In this document: in pieces, positions 30,122 to 38,498 of the stretch
Layout of the letters: the number at the start of each line of letters is the position of its first letter
Numbering within the stretch: the stretch's first letter is position 1
Virus record (IMG/VR): IMGVR_UViG_3300033148_002070
Location: 1 to 42,900 of that record
Source of the DNA: a virus
Length of the DNA: 42,900 bases
Strand: one strand, 5' to 3'
The notes under the pieces: model-generated
The model's input: the letters and a program-made list of their open reading frames with translations, nothing else
Databases searched by the model: none
What the model was told of the DNA's origin: nothing
Position numbers and translations under genes: made by a program

Positions 30122-31299
30122 GGACGACCTCTATAGCTGTTATTAAACCGGCTACTAGCCCATCTACCGCTCGCTAATCTGCGAGGTGGAGAGGACATTG
30201 CATCAATAGATTTAGAAGAGCTTTCTCGCTCGTCATAGGATTCTTTTGATCTTACCATGTCAGCGCCTTCATTTCTTAAGCTTGCAGAGGCATCATTCGC
30301 CATTCGAGCAGCAACTAAGCGCTTAAAGTGAGCCGGCCAGTTAGAAGGGTTAACCAGCCAATCAGTGCTGATGTATTGTACATAGATGGTATCTTCATCA
30401 GTGAATATCTTGTCGCCTTCATCTGTATATGCCTTTAAAGGACTTTTCATATATTCATCGTAAAAATACCCATCAATGCGATGCATATCAGCAGGGTAAG
30501 AGTGCGCTCGTGAATACCCCCAGTCAGGCTCTATTGAGGGATCGAAGTCACTTTTGGTTGATGTAGTGGCAAACGTCCAGCCAGTGATTTCTAACAACTC
30601 TGCCACAATACCCGCATCCAGCGAACGATCTAATTTAGTCCGTCGATTAGAATCATCAGTATTGGTTGTTATTTCATCTAATCCCATGATAAGAAGCGCG
30701 TCATTGTAAATATTGCGCCAATCGTTTGTTAAGGTGACAGTGGTTACAGATGATCTATTCTCAGGCTCACGGTCTTTATCAATTTGAATCGTTGACTCAA
30801 CACGGTCAAGGAATAAACTATTAATTTCCTCTGTTTGTTTTGGTGCTAATTTGCTGCTAGATTCTCTGCCCAAGTACGCAGCAACAACACGAGCAAAGGA
30901 GGCGGACCAGTTAGTAAAAGAAGTAACGTGATCATCAGAGGTATAACGCAGATAGATACTTGCATATTCACAAGCCAGCGTATTCCCCTCAATGATGTAT
31001 CGAGATATTGGCTGATCAAGCTTCGCATCACTATAAACGCCAGTGATTGTTATATAGTCACTCGGCAATGTGTGAACGCTATCAAGATCATGCTCTGTAC
31101 TAACAACAGGAGAGGATAGTAGTACGGTTTTTCTAGCAAAGACAGGCTTTACAACCTCAAGGCAATACTTAATTGCATCAAGATCATAAATACCATCAAG
31201 AATATAACGAGGCTCACGATCTTCAGTTAACCCCGTTAAAGTGCGCTGACCAAGCAAAGTCAGTGCATTGTTGTACAGACTTAGCTTGTCAACAGCCAT
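30118..31299 (-). CDS. Tail tubular protein A with internal duplication (393 aa)
   Basis: Two copies of the gp11-like adaptor domain are visible: residues about 6-150 (LYNNALTLLGQ, LPSDYITITGVY, IYLRYTSDD, FARVVAAYLGRE) and about 196-345 (IYNDALLIMGLDEI, YPADMHRIDGYFY, IYVQYISTDW, FKRLVAARMANDAS). T7 gp11 has one domain of about 190 aa, so this protein is roughly doubled. It connects portal and nozzle. C-terminal 50 residues are Ser/Arg-rich. Located as expected after the capsid cluster. Confidence 0.85.
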   Translation of the reverse strand: MAVDKLSLYNNALTLLGQRTLTGLTEDREPRYILDGIYDLDAIKYCLEVVKPVFARKTVLLSSPVVSTEHDLDSVHTLPSDYITITGVYSDAKLDQPISRYIIEGNTLACEYASIYLRYTSDDHVTSFTNWSASFARVVAAYLGRESSSKLAPKQTEEINSLFLDRVESTIQIDKDREPENRSSVTTVTLTNDWRNIYNDALLIMGLDEITTNTDDSNRRTKLDRSLDAGIVAELLEITGWTFATTSTKSDFDPSIEPDWGYSRAHSYPADMHRIDGYFYDEYMKSPLKAYTDEGDKIFTDEDTIYVQYISTDWLVNPSNWPAHFKRLVAARMANDASASLRNEGADMVRSKESYDERESSSKSIDAMSSPPRRLASGRWASSRFNNSYRGRP

Positions 31300-31303
31300 T
31301 CGA

Positions 31304-31765
31304 TTATGCCCTTAGTGCTTTTTGATAATCCGTTAGTTCGCGCATTGCTTCAAGCTGAGTCGGGATATCTTCTTTCACAATATCGCCATTCTCGTTGTTC
31401 ACAAGGCACCATTTTTTAGGCCCGCGTAGTTTAATAATAAACTTAGCGGCATCATCATTCATTTCGTCATAGTTAACTTCATCTAATTCAGTGAAGCTAT
31501 ATATTTTTATTTTAACTGAAGCGCCTTGTGCAAACGTACATATCCCAAATGCTACAAACGACATGTCATCAGCAATACAGCGAACATCACAACCCATTAC
31601 CATGCTACGAGCAACATGCGCCCATAAATCAGGATTCTCAAGGTCTTCTTTGGTTAACTTTCCAGAAACATCGGCATTGAAACGAGGGACTTTATGCTCA
31701 ATAGCACCAAAATCACCAGAGTTCAAAGGACTGACCTTCTTGTCAAGTTTTACAGGTTTACCCAT
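31304..31765 (-). CDS. Hypothetical virion-module protein (153 aa)
   Basis: Begins MGKPVKLDKKVS; mixed alpha/beta, with a central segment GCDVRCIADDMSFVAFGI and a charged C-terminus. It lies between the capsid terminator and tail tubular protein A, a place where podoviruses often encode a small head-completion or decoration protein. Not recognised. Confidence 0.65.
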   Translation of the reverse strand: MGKPVKLDKKVSPLNSGDFGAIEHKVPRFNADVSGKLTKEDLENPDLWAHVARSMVMGCDVRCIADDMSFVAFGICTFAQGASVKIKIYSFTELDEVNYDEMNDDAAKFIIKLRGPKKWCLVNNENGDIVKEDIPTQLEAMRELTDYQKALRA

Positions 31766-31783
31766 TAGGTATCTCCCATCAGG

Positions 31784-31818
31784 TTAAAGAAAGCACCGCC
31801 CCCAAGATGAGGACGGTG
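31784..31818 (-). terminator. Rho-independent terminator after the capsid cluster
   Basis: On the minus strand an 8-bp stem with one G-U (plus strand 794-801 with 811-818 of this kilobase, i.e. 31794-31801 and 31811-31818) is followed by CTTTCTTT. It lies directly downstream of the small capsid-associated gene, so it should end most capsid transcripts. Confidence 0.65.
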
Positions 31819-31832
31819 AAGACGGTTACTGA

Positions 31833-32111
31833 TTAATCAGTATCAGTAGCAGCGATAGCAGTACCATCGCCAAAGTCTGTTGCAGTTGATGTTGATGCAT
31901 TACAAATCATAATTGCACCAGCAAAGTCATCGGTATCTGTCATCAGCAAAAAGTCGCCTGCACGAATACCTAGATCATAACCATCTGTGAAATAACCAGA
32001 AACCCTTACGGCAGCCTGATTATCAGTAGATAAGTACATCCATAAAGAACCAGCAGAAGCACCAACGCCTTGAGAAATAAGACGAGGTGGGTTAGAAGTT
32101 GAATAAGCCAT
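31833..32111 (-). CDS. Small capsid-associated protein, decoration candidate (92 aa)
   Basis: Immediately follows the major capsid gene and shares its transcript. Beta-rich with G-A-S-A-G-S-L-W-M-Y and R-A-G-D-F-L-L-M-T, then a Thr/Ala/Asp-rich tail. Size and position fit a head decoration or stabilising protein; sequence alone does not prove it. Confidence 0.7.
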   Translation of the reverse strand: MAYSTSNPPRLISQGVGASAGSLWMYLSTDNQAAVRVSGYFTDGYDLGIRAGDFLLMTDTDDFAGAIMICNASTSTATDFGDGTAIAATDTD

Positions 32112-32127
32112 GATTAATCTCCTTTGA

Positions 32128-32967
32128 TTAAGTCAATACAAGATCAGTGTCATCATGAGTAATCTTCACAACACCGCTGTTCTGTAACAGTTTAGAACCC
32201 ATGTAAGCAGATGCTCTTGCCCACGACTTATCATTCTTTTCATCATAACCAACAAGCGTTTTGATGGACTCAGTATCACAAGCATGGCCAATAGCCGCCT
32301 TGTTGTAAATATAACAAGTAGACGTAGCGCCAACACCAGTTAAGCCAGAGTCAACAACGAAGTTACAACCCATCCAGTTGAATGCTTTTGACTTACTTAC
32401 ATTCTCGAATGGCTTTAAGTTGATGAAATCAGCTGATGTGAATTGATCAATCTGCATCATGTTGCCATAAAATGCTGGAGTAATCAGAGCATAAGGCTCA
32501 TCATCCGTTGCATTAGCATTAGCCAAAGTAACAATCAGGCCAATCAAGTCAGACAAGAAAGCGACCTTAGTGGTTTGAGTCATTGTTTTGGTTACAGTTG
32601 CAGAAGCAAGAGCTGAATGAATATCTTTATCAATCTTACGATTAATAACGGCCATTGACGTTTCTTGCATAATACGACGACCATCACCTTGAGAGGCGAA
32701 TAAGTTGAAGTTTGAACGCTCAGGAACATCATGCCATTCTTTCAAAGTAGCAGAATATTGGTTTAAGTTGTCAGGACGTGTAGGAATGTCACCATTCACA
32801 CCACGAGTAACAGCAGATGCGCCACCTGAATCGGCGACAAGGAAAGTAGCGGTATTACCGTTTACTTCAGTTTCAGTTGTAACAGTGCGTCGAGCAAGAG
32901 ATTGTTTCTTCTCGAAGCCAGCTATAAATTCCTTCCGGAACATAGTTTGGAACGCGGAATCACTCAT
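32128..32967 (-). CDS. Major capsid protein (279 aa)
   Basis: Located after scaffold. Pattern features: N-terminal FQTMFRKEFIAGFEKKQSLA, G-N-T-A-T-F, then G-V-N-G-D-I-P-T-R, R-K-I-D-K-D-I-H-S-A-L, P-Y-A-L-I-T-P-A-F-Y and W-A-R-A-S-A-Y-M-G-S. These fit phage coat proteins of the HK97 fold in podoviruses with a separate scaffold. It is preceded by a strong promoter and a leader of about 135 nt, consistent with high expression. Confidence 0.85.
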   Translation of the reverse strand: MSDSAFQTMFRKEFIAGFEKKQSLARRTVTTETEVNGNTATFLVADSGGASAVTRGVNGDIPTRPDNLNQYSATLKEWHDVPERSNFNLFASQGDGRRIMQETSMAVINRKIDKDIHSALASATVTKTMTQTTKVAFLSDLIGLIVTLANANATDDEPYALITPAFYGNMMQIDQFTSADFINLKPFENVSKSKAFNWMGCNFVVDSGLTGVGATSTCYIYNKAAIGHACDTESIKTLVGYDEKNDKSWARASAYMGSKLLQNSGVVKITHDDTDLVLT

Positions 32968-33021
32968 CAGAGTATCCTCAAATTAGGTTAAGTATAAAAT
33001 CTTACTTTTACCGTCGTTCGA

Positions 33022-33056
33022 GTTAGCCTTCTGATGGTTTAATGCGGGTTAGCCTT
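33022..33056 (-). repeat. Direct repeat AAGGCTAAC in the capsid leader
   Basis: The 9-mer occurs twice on the minus strand (33056-33048 and 33030-33022), 26 nt apart, in the untranslated leader of the capsid mRNA. It may be a regulatory protein or RNA binding site. No function can be assigned. Confidence 0.35.
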
Positions 33057-33108
33057 AAAGGGGCCGCGACGCCTTCATGCAGGGGTCTAGTTTCGGTATG
33101 TAGTCTGT

Positions 33109-33136
33109 ATTATATAGTATTCTTACAATAAATCAA
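33109..33136 (-). promoter_or_regulatory. Major capsid promoter
   Basis: TTGATT at 33136-33131, a 16-nt spacer, perfect TATAAT at 33114-33109. The start is near 33102, leaving a leader of about 135 nt before the capsid ATG. The -10 overlaps the last codons of the TTG ORF at 33110-33208. Confidence 0.65.
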
Positions 33137-33208
33137 AACGCCGTCCTTGGCACGAATATTCCTAGTCGGGGTTAATCGGTAGCAATAGCGATCATTGCCA
33201 TGCAACAA
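33110..33208 (-). CDS. Cryptic small gene with TTG start (32 aa)
   Basis: A perfect AGGAGG (33223-33218) is 9 nt before a TTG at 33208; the frame is open for 32 codons and stops at the capsid -10. The peptide has a coding-like composition (YCYRLTPTRNIRAKDGVLIY) with two cysteines. It lies at the end of the upstream transcript and reads toward the capsid. The unusual start makes it tentative. Confidence 0.4.
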   Translation of the reverse strand: MLHGNDRYCYRLTPTRNIRAKDGVLIYCKNTI

Positions 33209-33227
33209 GATATATCACCTCCTGATA

Positions 33228-33428
33228 CTACTCTATAGATTCAAAGTGCTTCTTAAATCGTTCCATCTCTTTCTTTGCGTCTTCTTCGCTATTTACTGGG
33301 TATTCATAAACAGCAGAGCCAGCCATCGTGAATTGAACGTAATACTTATTTTCTATTTCAACGGCTCTGCATATAGACGCTAATAACGGATTAATCATAG
33401 CGCCATCTAAGCATTCAAATAGTCTCAC
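33228..33428 (-). CDS. Small hypothetical protein (66 aa), GTG start
   Basis: The GTG at 33428 overlaps the scaffold TGA (GTGA); an internal ATG (MINPLL) is an alternative. An alpha/beta pattern (IENKYYVQFTMAGSAVYEY) and a C-terminal helix (EEDAKKEMERFKKHFES) suggest a small folded domain. Position between scaffold and capsid is compatible with a head-assembly accessory; not recognised. Confidence 0.65.
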   Translation of the reverse strand: MRLFECLDGAMINPLLASICRAVEIENKYYVQFTMAGSAVYEYPVNSEEDAKKEMERFKKHFESIE

Positions 33429-34408
33429 GCCTGCATACCATCACGAGCATTCAGAAGATCCATATATCGCTTCTGTGAATCAGTATCCTTATGCCACTCC
33501 GGAGTACCCATCATGCCTTCAAACTTCTTGATTTCATCATTCATAGACTGCATTGGGTTGGCTGAATTCGGGACAACTGTAGCCGAAGGATTGATCTTTC
33601 TCGCCCAGTCAGACATAGCGATCATCATTTCAGGGCTATTAAATATAGCTTTACCATCAGGAAGACGGGCATTTTCAAATGATTCTTTAATTGACTCTGG
33701 AAGCTGAGAAATAAGCCCTTTAACCATATTGATATTAGTGGTCATATCACCACCCCATGCTTCTTTCAATTGCGAGTCGGTTAACTGCTGATCAATACCA
33801 TCTTGGCTAATTCTTGCATCTGCTTCAACTTGTCGTCCTGACAGCATCGCATTAGTCATTGCGCTCATGGCCTCAGAAGATATATTATTAGCATGAGCTA
33901 TATCATAAATACCGCCCATAATAGCTTCGTCTCCTTCCCCCAAAACAAGCCCGTCATCAAGCGATAATTGATAATCTTTGGCTGTTTCTGGAACTCCTTG
34001 CGCTTCACGATACGCTGCCATTTGCTCGTCACTAGGGTCATCAGGCAAACCATTACTAATCTCACCTTTACGGATCTTGTCTTGAGCAGATAGGTAGTTC
34101 TTTGTGAATGAACCCATATCAGATACGCGATCAAGCTGTTTTAAGGCTTTAGCATAATCATCAGAACCTTCTTCAAAGCCTGCTTTCGATAAAGCATCAT
34201 TACGCCATGTTTCAGGCATTCCTTCACCAAAATAGTTAGCCGGTGGATCAGCAGGAGGATCGTTTGGCGCTGGATCTAATGGTGCTGGGTCGACAGGATC
34301 AGCAGGAGCCGGATCATCACCGCCACCCCCGCCGCCACCGGCATCAGGATCATCAATCATATAAATAGTTTTAAACTTACCGAACCGTCTTTGATTAAAC
34401 CGTCTCAT
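33425..34408 (-). CDS. Scaffolding protein (327 aa)
   Basis: A low-complexity N-terminal part (Gly run, then D-P-A-P repeats, about residues 20-60), a central acidic helical domain (SDDYAKALKQLDRVSD) and a C-terminal helix region with basic residues. Size, acidity and position directly upstream of the capsid match podovirus scaffolds (T7 gp9/P22 gp8 analogues). Start at 34408 keeps an SD (GAGGA); a later Met (MIDDPD) lacks one. Confidence 0.75.
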   Translation of the reverse strand: MRRFNQRRFGKFKTIYMIDDPDAGGGGGGGDDPAPADPVDPAPLDPAPNDPPADPPANYFGEGMPETWRNDALSKAGFEEGSDDYAKALKQLDRVSDMGSFTKNYLSAQDKIRKGEISNGLPDDPSDEQMAAYREAQGVPETAKDYQLSLDDGLVLGEGDEAIMGGIYDIAHANNISSEAMSAMTNAMLSGRQVEADARISQDGIDQQLTDSQLKEAWGGDMTTNINMVKGLISQLPESIKESFENARLPDGKAIFNSPEMMIAMSDWARKINPSATVVPNSANPMQSMNDEIKKFEGMMGTPEWHKDTDSQKRYMDLLNARDGMQA

Positions 34409-34685
34409 TTGAGTCTTCCTCTTCTTTTAGTTTCCCAATAGGGATGTTTATTGTCTTTAAAATCTTTTGACCAACGAAAGCGCGGCCAGAAATAAACGTG
34501 GATTGATCTTGTGAATCAGGCACATAACACAGGTCATGCGTCCTAGAGAATAGATTTACGATAACGCTTATCGCTAACCTTTGTTGATACTCGTCAGCCT
34601 CGCCTTTTGCTACAGACTTAATGGCCTGCTTCTCCGCTTTCTGAAGAGGGCGACACTTAAAGCACTCTGCTTCCTTATCTGCCAT
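34395..34685 (-). CDS. Hypothetical protein of the head module (96 aa)
   Basis: Contains C-F-K-C near the N-terminus, a helix rich in Lys/Ala and a beta-like C-terminal half (FVGQKILKTINIPIGKL). Two bases separate it from the portal stop, and it overlaps the scaffold start by 14 nt. Genes of this size between portal and scaffold recur in similar podoviruses, but the function is unknown to me. Confidence 0.65.
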   Translation of the reverse strand: MADKEAECFKCRPLQKAEKQAIKSVAKGEADEYQQRLAISVIVNLFSRTHDLCYVPDSQDQSTFISGRAFVGQKILKTINIPIGKLKEEEDSNETV

Positions 34686-34687
34686 TC

Positions 34688-36268
34688 CTAGCCCTCAGTT
34701 ACCTGGTCAAGCACGCCCATTTCATCTGCCATCTGTGCCGCTTGGATTAATTGATCAGCTTCTCGCTTCTTTTGTACATCTTCAGGTAGGTTTTTCCAGC
34801 TTTCCGGCGCGCCTGAACCACTCATAGCATCACGCATTGCCTCATCGATATTAATATTAGCGCCCGCAGAAGGATCTAATACCATCGCCTGTTCTGCAAT
34901 AGCAACTACTTGGTTGAATTGATTAACTTTCTTCTCTTCTTGTGATTCACTCAAAGGAGATTGGAACTGGAATACAACATCACGATCAAGCAAAGACTCC
35001 GGGATATCTTGAGGAGACCCTAAGAATCCTGAACTCATAGCGATATCAAACGCTAACTCACATAGCTGGCCATTATATTCAGACTCAATAGGCGCAAACA
35101 ATGGTAGGTTCTCTCTACGATATTGTTTCATTCGCTCGGACACTTCATAGGCCGTCATATCACGATTAACATCAGGCAATGATAGCTTATTGGTATAAAA
35201 TGCGGCTTTAAGCGTTTCCACTTGCGCCTGCTTCATTTCTAAACCAACAGGAAACCCACCTCTGTCTTGCGATAATGGACGTAATGCCGCGCCCATTTTC
35301 TCGTCATACTCATCATCAACCCACGTTATACCATCAGCAGACAAGTCAACATCACCACGAATAACCTTGGTTGTGGCGATAATAGGTGGTCTTGTGTATC
35401 TTTCAGCAGCCTCAAGCAAAGTATGTTGCATCTGTTGAATAGAACGTGCATCAGGTAATCCGATAACCGTAGCAGGAGAATATGCGAAAGGTGAACCAGG
35501 TATTGTTTTGAAACGAGGAACTACGTACATCTTATGATTGACGCCTTTAACCTCCATTACCTTGTCGTTCTTTATATCGATAAATATAGAAACATAAGGG
35601 AAGGTATCAGTAATCTTGTCGTCGCCATACATATCAGAAGGTATAACCATGTGACGAACATCGCCTTCCTTTAAAAGACCCTTGCCTTGCGCCTTTCTAA
35701 CATCATCATGGACATTATCTTTGCCAAAATACTTGATCATATCGCTATAGGTTGGTTTCCACTTACGAACAACACCACCAACTTGACCCGTTTCATCATC
35801 GAACCATGAGCAATCTCTTAAATGCCAGCAGCGGAACAATAAGCCATCAGCTTTCTTATTAATCTCAACCGATATAACCGTGCTACCGAAGGTCACAAAG
35901 TCGTGATCGCCTTCTTTAGTTGCTCTAACAAAATTAGATGTGCGAGTATTTATCATCTCCATCAAGCGCGTCGACGCCCATTCAAGCCACATCACGCCTA
36001 ATTGATCAGGATCGCCGTTAACCCCTATCTTGAACCATTCTCCATCTCTTAGCATAGCGCTTAATGAATCACCTAAATCCCTTCTAACAAGCACAGGATA
36101 AGACTCAACTAGCATGTCAGCCAGCTCTATACCTACATTTCGAGTCACCGTGAAATCAGCTCTTTCGGGATAAAAGTTGTCGGCCAATGTCTGATAAAGA
36201 CTCATCATCGGGGCGTGTTTTGTTATTACATCAGCCGCCAACTCTTTTAATTGCTTGCTATTAAGCAT
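34688..36268 (-). CDS. Portal (head-tail connector) protein (526 aa)
   Basis: Matches podovirus T7 gp8-type connectors: Y-Q-T-L-A-D-N-F-Y-P-E-R-A-D-F near residue 24, G-D-S-L-S-A-M-L-R (about 84-92), F-V-T-F-G-S-T-V-I-S-V-E (about 125-136), W-H-L-R-D-C-S-W and Q-M-Q-H-T-L-L-E-A-A-E-R (central), then M-T-A-Y-E-V-S-E-R. The C-terminal tail is acidic. It forms the dodecameric ring for packaging and ejection. Length is typical of the family. Confidence 0.9.
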   Translation of the reverse strand: MLNSKQLKELAADVITKHAPMMSLYQTLADNFYPERADFTVTRNVGIELADMLVESYPVLVRRDLGDSLSAMLRDGEWFKIGVNGDPDQLGVMWLEWASTRLMEMINTRTSNFVRATKEGDHDFVTFGSTVISVEINKKADGLLFRCWHLRDCSWFDDETGQVGGVVRKWKPTYSDMIKYFGKDNVHDDVRKAQGKGLLKEGDVRHMVIPSDMYGDDKITDTFPYVSIFIDIKNDKVMEVKGVNHKMYVVPRFKTIPGSPFAYSPATVIGLPDARSIQQMQHTLLEAAERYTRPPIIATTKVIRGDVDLSADGITWVDDEYDEKMGAALRPLSQDRGGFPVGLEMKQAQVETLKAAFYTNKLSLPDVNRDMTAYEVSERMKQYRRENLPLFAPIESEYNGQLCELAFDIAMSSGFLGSPQDIPESLLDRDVVFQFQSPLSESQEEKKVNQFNQVVAIAEQAMVLDPSAGANINIDEAMRDAMSGSGAPESWKNLPEDVQKKREADQLIQAAQMADEMGVLDQVTEG

Positions 36269-36272
36269 GGTT

Positions 36273-36479
36273 TTATCCTAGTTTATCGCTACCTGTTAAC
36301 ATAGTGCCTGCTCTACCTGATCCAGCATATTTTCTTTGCATCTTTCTTTCTGCTGCTGTGCGCCGAGACAAGTCATCTGGTGTTGGCGCTACTTCAGGCT
36401 CTGGAGCAACCGGCTCGTCCGAAACCATCGATTGCACTGCTTTACCCCCTGCTAATAACGGATATATTGCTGAACTCAT
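36273..36479 (-). CDS. Small protein between terminase and portal (68 aa)
   Basis: Hydrophobic N-terminus (AIYPLLAGGKAVQSMV), Pro/Glu-rich linker (PVAPEPEVAPTPDDL), basic C-terminus with R-K-Y-A-G-S-G-R-A-G-T. Similar short proteins with this Gly-rich C-terminal motif sit at this site in several podoviruses as I recall; unknown function. Confidence 0.7.
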   Translation of the reverse strand: MSSAIYPLLAGGKAVQSMVSDEPVAPEPEVAPTPDDLSRRTAAERKMQRKYAGSGRAGTMLTGSDKLG

Positions 36480-36480
36480 T

Positions 36481-37836
36481 TTAATAACTCCTGCGTGAAT
36501 TGTTTGCGTATCTTGATGCTGATCGTTGTGTTGTGTGTACAGATGGCGGCTTCCAGTTGTCGCCTGCCTTCTTTGTCATGCCTGGGAATAGCTCAGTAAA
36601 GCCCCATACAGCAGAATCTAATCTGTCGGGAGACTTAATTCCTTGATAACCGGATTGCGTCATCGAACACATTTGATCCTCAAGTTCTGGGAAGTAACCT
36701 ATATGATGGATCTTGTTTTTCTCATACAAGGCAGCTATTGGGTTTGCTCTTACTACTTTACCCCTCGACGCATTAACTTCTGTATATGCAATTGTATCAT
36801 CTTCTGCTTGTATAATCGCTCTAACCATGTCACCGCCAAAGTTCTTCTCTCCTATAACTTTATCGGCCTTATGTCTTTCGTAAGCACTCGCGGCAATGCT
36901 GCCCCACTGCTCTGGTGAGTACTTACCTGATAAATCCTCCAATAGATAGCCGTGTCCGTCCGTACCCAGAGCGCAGACAGTTATACCTATCTCGTCAGAC
37001 CTTGTGTCCTCTGGGCCGCTACAGCCACTGGGATCGACCGCAACAACTATCCTTAACCAGTCGGGTAGAGTTCCTTCTTGGCCCAATACTCTGTTCTGCG
37101 CCAATAACTCCTCACTCCATAAAGCACCTTCACTATCGTCAGAGAAATCACCATATTTGAATCTCTTTCTCGCTTTCTCTGGCAGGTCATCAAGTTCAGC
37201 TAAATACTCCGGATCAAGGTTTTCAATGTTATCAACGGGGTTTATCTTAAAATATGAGTAGTTTAAGGGTCTGTTAATCGGCTGTTTTGTTTCAGGATCT
37301 TTCTTATCAATGAATAATCGATACACCCAGTGAGATTTTGATGACGGATTAAGGTCATAATAAGCTTTTAGTTTAAGGTTATCTGTCTTTTGAGCTAATC
37401 GAGACATAGCCAGTACCCGAGAAGCCCAAGGTATTTGACTAGTTTCATTCAAGTAGATGGTTGCATACTCTTGGCCCAGTATCTTCTCTGTGCGCTCTTT
37501 ATCATCAAGCCCACCAAACCATATCTCTGAGCCATTAGGCAGCGTCAGGAACCAATCTGTCTTATTTAACGTGCATTTTTCCCATAAGCCCGGCCAGCAT
37601 AACGCGAATACCTTGGGTAATGTGTCGTAAATAATGGACGCTTTAATGGCATTGAATCTGAATCTGAATATGGCGTGCCGTGAGCCGGGTGATTTAAGCG
37701 CTCTTATCCCAAGCATTCGCAATAAAAGAAACGTCTTGCCGGATCGACTACCCCCACCTAAACAGCAATGGACCGCGTCAGATATAAGCATATCTCTCGC
37801 TTTATCTTGCGCTACAGTTAAGGAGAATTCGGTCAA
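36481..37836 (-). CDS. terL: Terminase large subunit (451 aa)
   Basis: The ATPase domain has a Walker A G-G-S-R-S-G-K-T (residues 28-35), Walker B T-I-Y-L-N-E (126-131) and a coupling motif Y-Y-D-L-N-P-S (about 159-165). The nuclease domain shows V-A-V-D-P-S (Asp268) and a late D-R-L-D-S-A-V-W acidic motif near the C-terminus. This is the packaging motor and headful nuclease. Length and order are complete. Its start overlaps TerS by 4 nt. Confidence 0.93.
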   Translation of the reverse strand: MTEFSLTVAQDKARDMLISDAVHCCLGGGSRSGKTFLLLRMLGIRALKSPGSRHAIFRFRFNAIKASIIYDTLPKVFALCWPGLWEKCTLNKTDWFLTLPNGSEIWFGGLDDKERTEKILGQEYATIYLNETSQIPWASRVLAMSRLAQKTDNLKLKAYYDLNPSSKSHWVYRLFIDKKDPETKQPINRPLNYSYFKINPVDNIENLDPEYLAELDDLPEKARKRFKYGDFSDDSEGALWSEELLAQNRVLGQEGTLPDWLRIVVAVDPSGCSGPEDTRSDEIGITVCALGTDGHGYLLEDLSGKYSPEQWGSIAASAYERHKADKVIGEKNFGGDMVRAIIQAEDDTIAYTEVNASRGKVVRANPIAALYEKNKIHHIGYFPELEDQMCSMTQSGYQGIKSPDRLDSAVWGFTELFPGMTKKAGDNWKPPSVHTTQRSASRYANNSRRSY

Positions 37837-38306
37837 GCTTGTGAATCCTTATCGGTTAGGTTAATAACAAGGCTGCCACTAACATCATGCTCAACCTTAT
37901 CACCGTACTTTTTAGGATTCTCTTTGCCTGCTTGCCACTTAAATGCATCGAGGTGTAATTTGGCAAATGCAACTGATTGCGAGGTCATTGCCTTAACCGT
38001 GCCTTTATTCTCGTCTTCCACCTCAACAACAGCTAATTTCTTTAGCGTATGCTCTAATTCATCAAACTTATAATCCTTTGAAAGCTGTCGTGCGCGCGCG
38101 TATTGGTCACGGAAATCTGTATATATTACATCACAATCTTTTATCTCTGCCTTAAGAAGCCATCTAAACACAGCTGACTTGCTAGGCATCTCTTCATCGC
38201 TACACACTGTCCTTAGTGATCCTATCCTTACTAGACGGTCACATATCTCGGTCCCTATTTCAAGGGTTAGGCTTGTTGGCCTGCCTAATAGTTTCTTATC
38301 TGTCAT
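37833..38306 (-). CDS. terS: Terminase small subunit (157 aa)
   Basis: The start L-G-R-P-T-S-L-T is the typical N-terminal motif of Sf6-like TerS, followed by I-C-D-R-L, S-K-S-A-V-F-R-W-L (HTH-like, about residues 42-50), and a C-terminal W-Q-A-G-K-E-N-P-K-K-Y-G-D-K-V (about 124-138). TerS recognises the packaging site, often inside its own gene, and starts packaging by TerL. The next gene overlaps. Confidence 0.88.
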   Translation of the reverse strand: MTDKKLLGRPTSLTLEIGTEICDRLVRIGSLRTVCSDEEMPSKSAVFRWLLKAEIKDCDVIYTDFRDQYARARQLSKDYKFDELEHTLKKLAVVEVEDENKGTVKAMTSQSVAFAKLHLDAFKWQAGKENPKKYGDKVEHDVSGSLVINLTDKDSQA

Positions 38307-38309
38307 ACC

Positions 38310-38498
38310 TTAGTTCAATAACGGATCAAGAATAATGCCCGAATCCGTCTGTCCTAGTTTCATTGTCTTCATAACGATGGCTTCAGCAAAGTTAGCTGCT
38401 TGCTGGGCTGTCATTTCCAACTGAGTTCCCTTGCGATCAAACTCAATCAGAATCTTACCGCTGTGAGTATCTACGCTGATACCTATTTGTTTACTCAT
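38310..38498 (-). CDS. Hypothetical protein (62 aa)
   Basis: Soluble, beta-rich start (IGISVDTHSGKILIEFD), then an Ala/Met-rich helix (MTAQQAANFAEAIVMKTM). Three bases separate it from TerS. Likely a small packaging-module protein; not recognised. Confidence 0.65.
   Translation of the reverse strand: MSKQIGISVDTHSGKILIEFDRKGTQLEMTAQQAANFAEAIVMKTMKLGQTDSGIILDPLLN

Noticed and set aside
36915-37261. Plus-strand frames inside terL
   Set aside because: Shadows of a strongly conserved coding region on the other strand.
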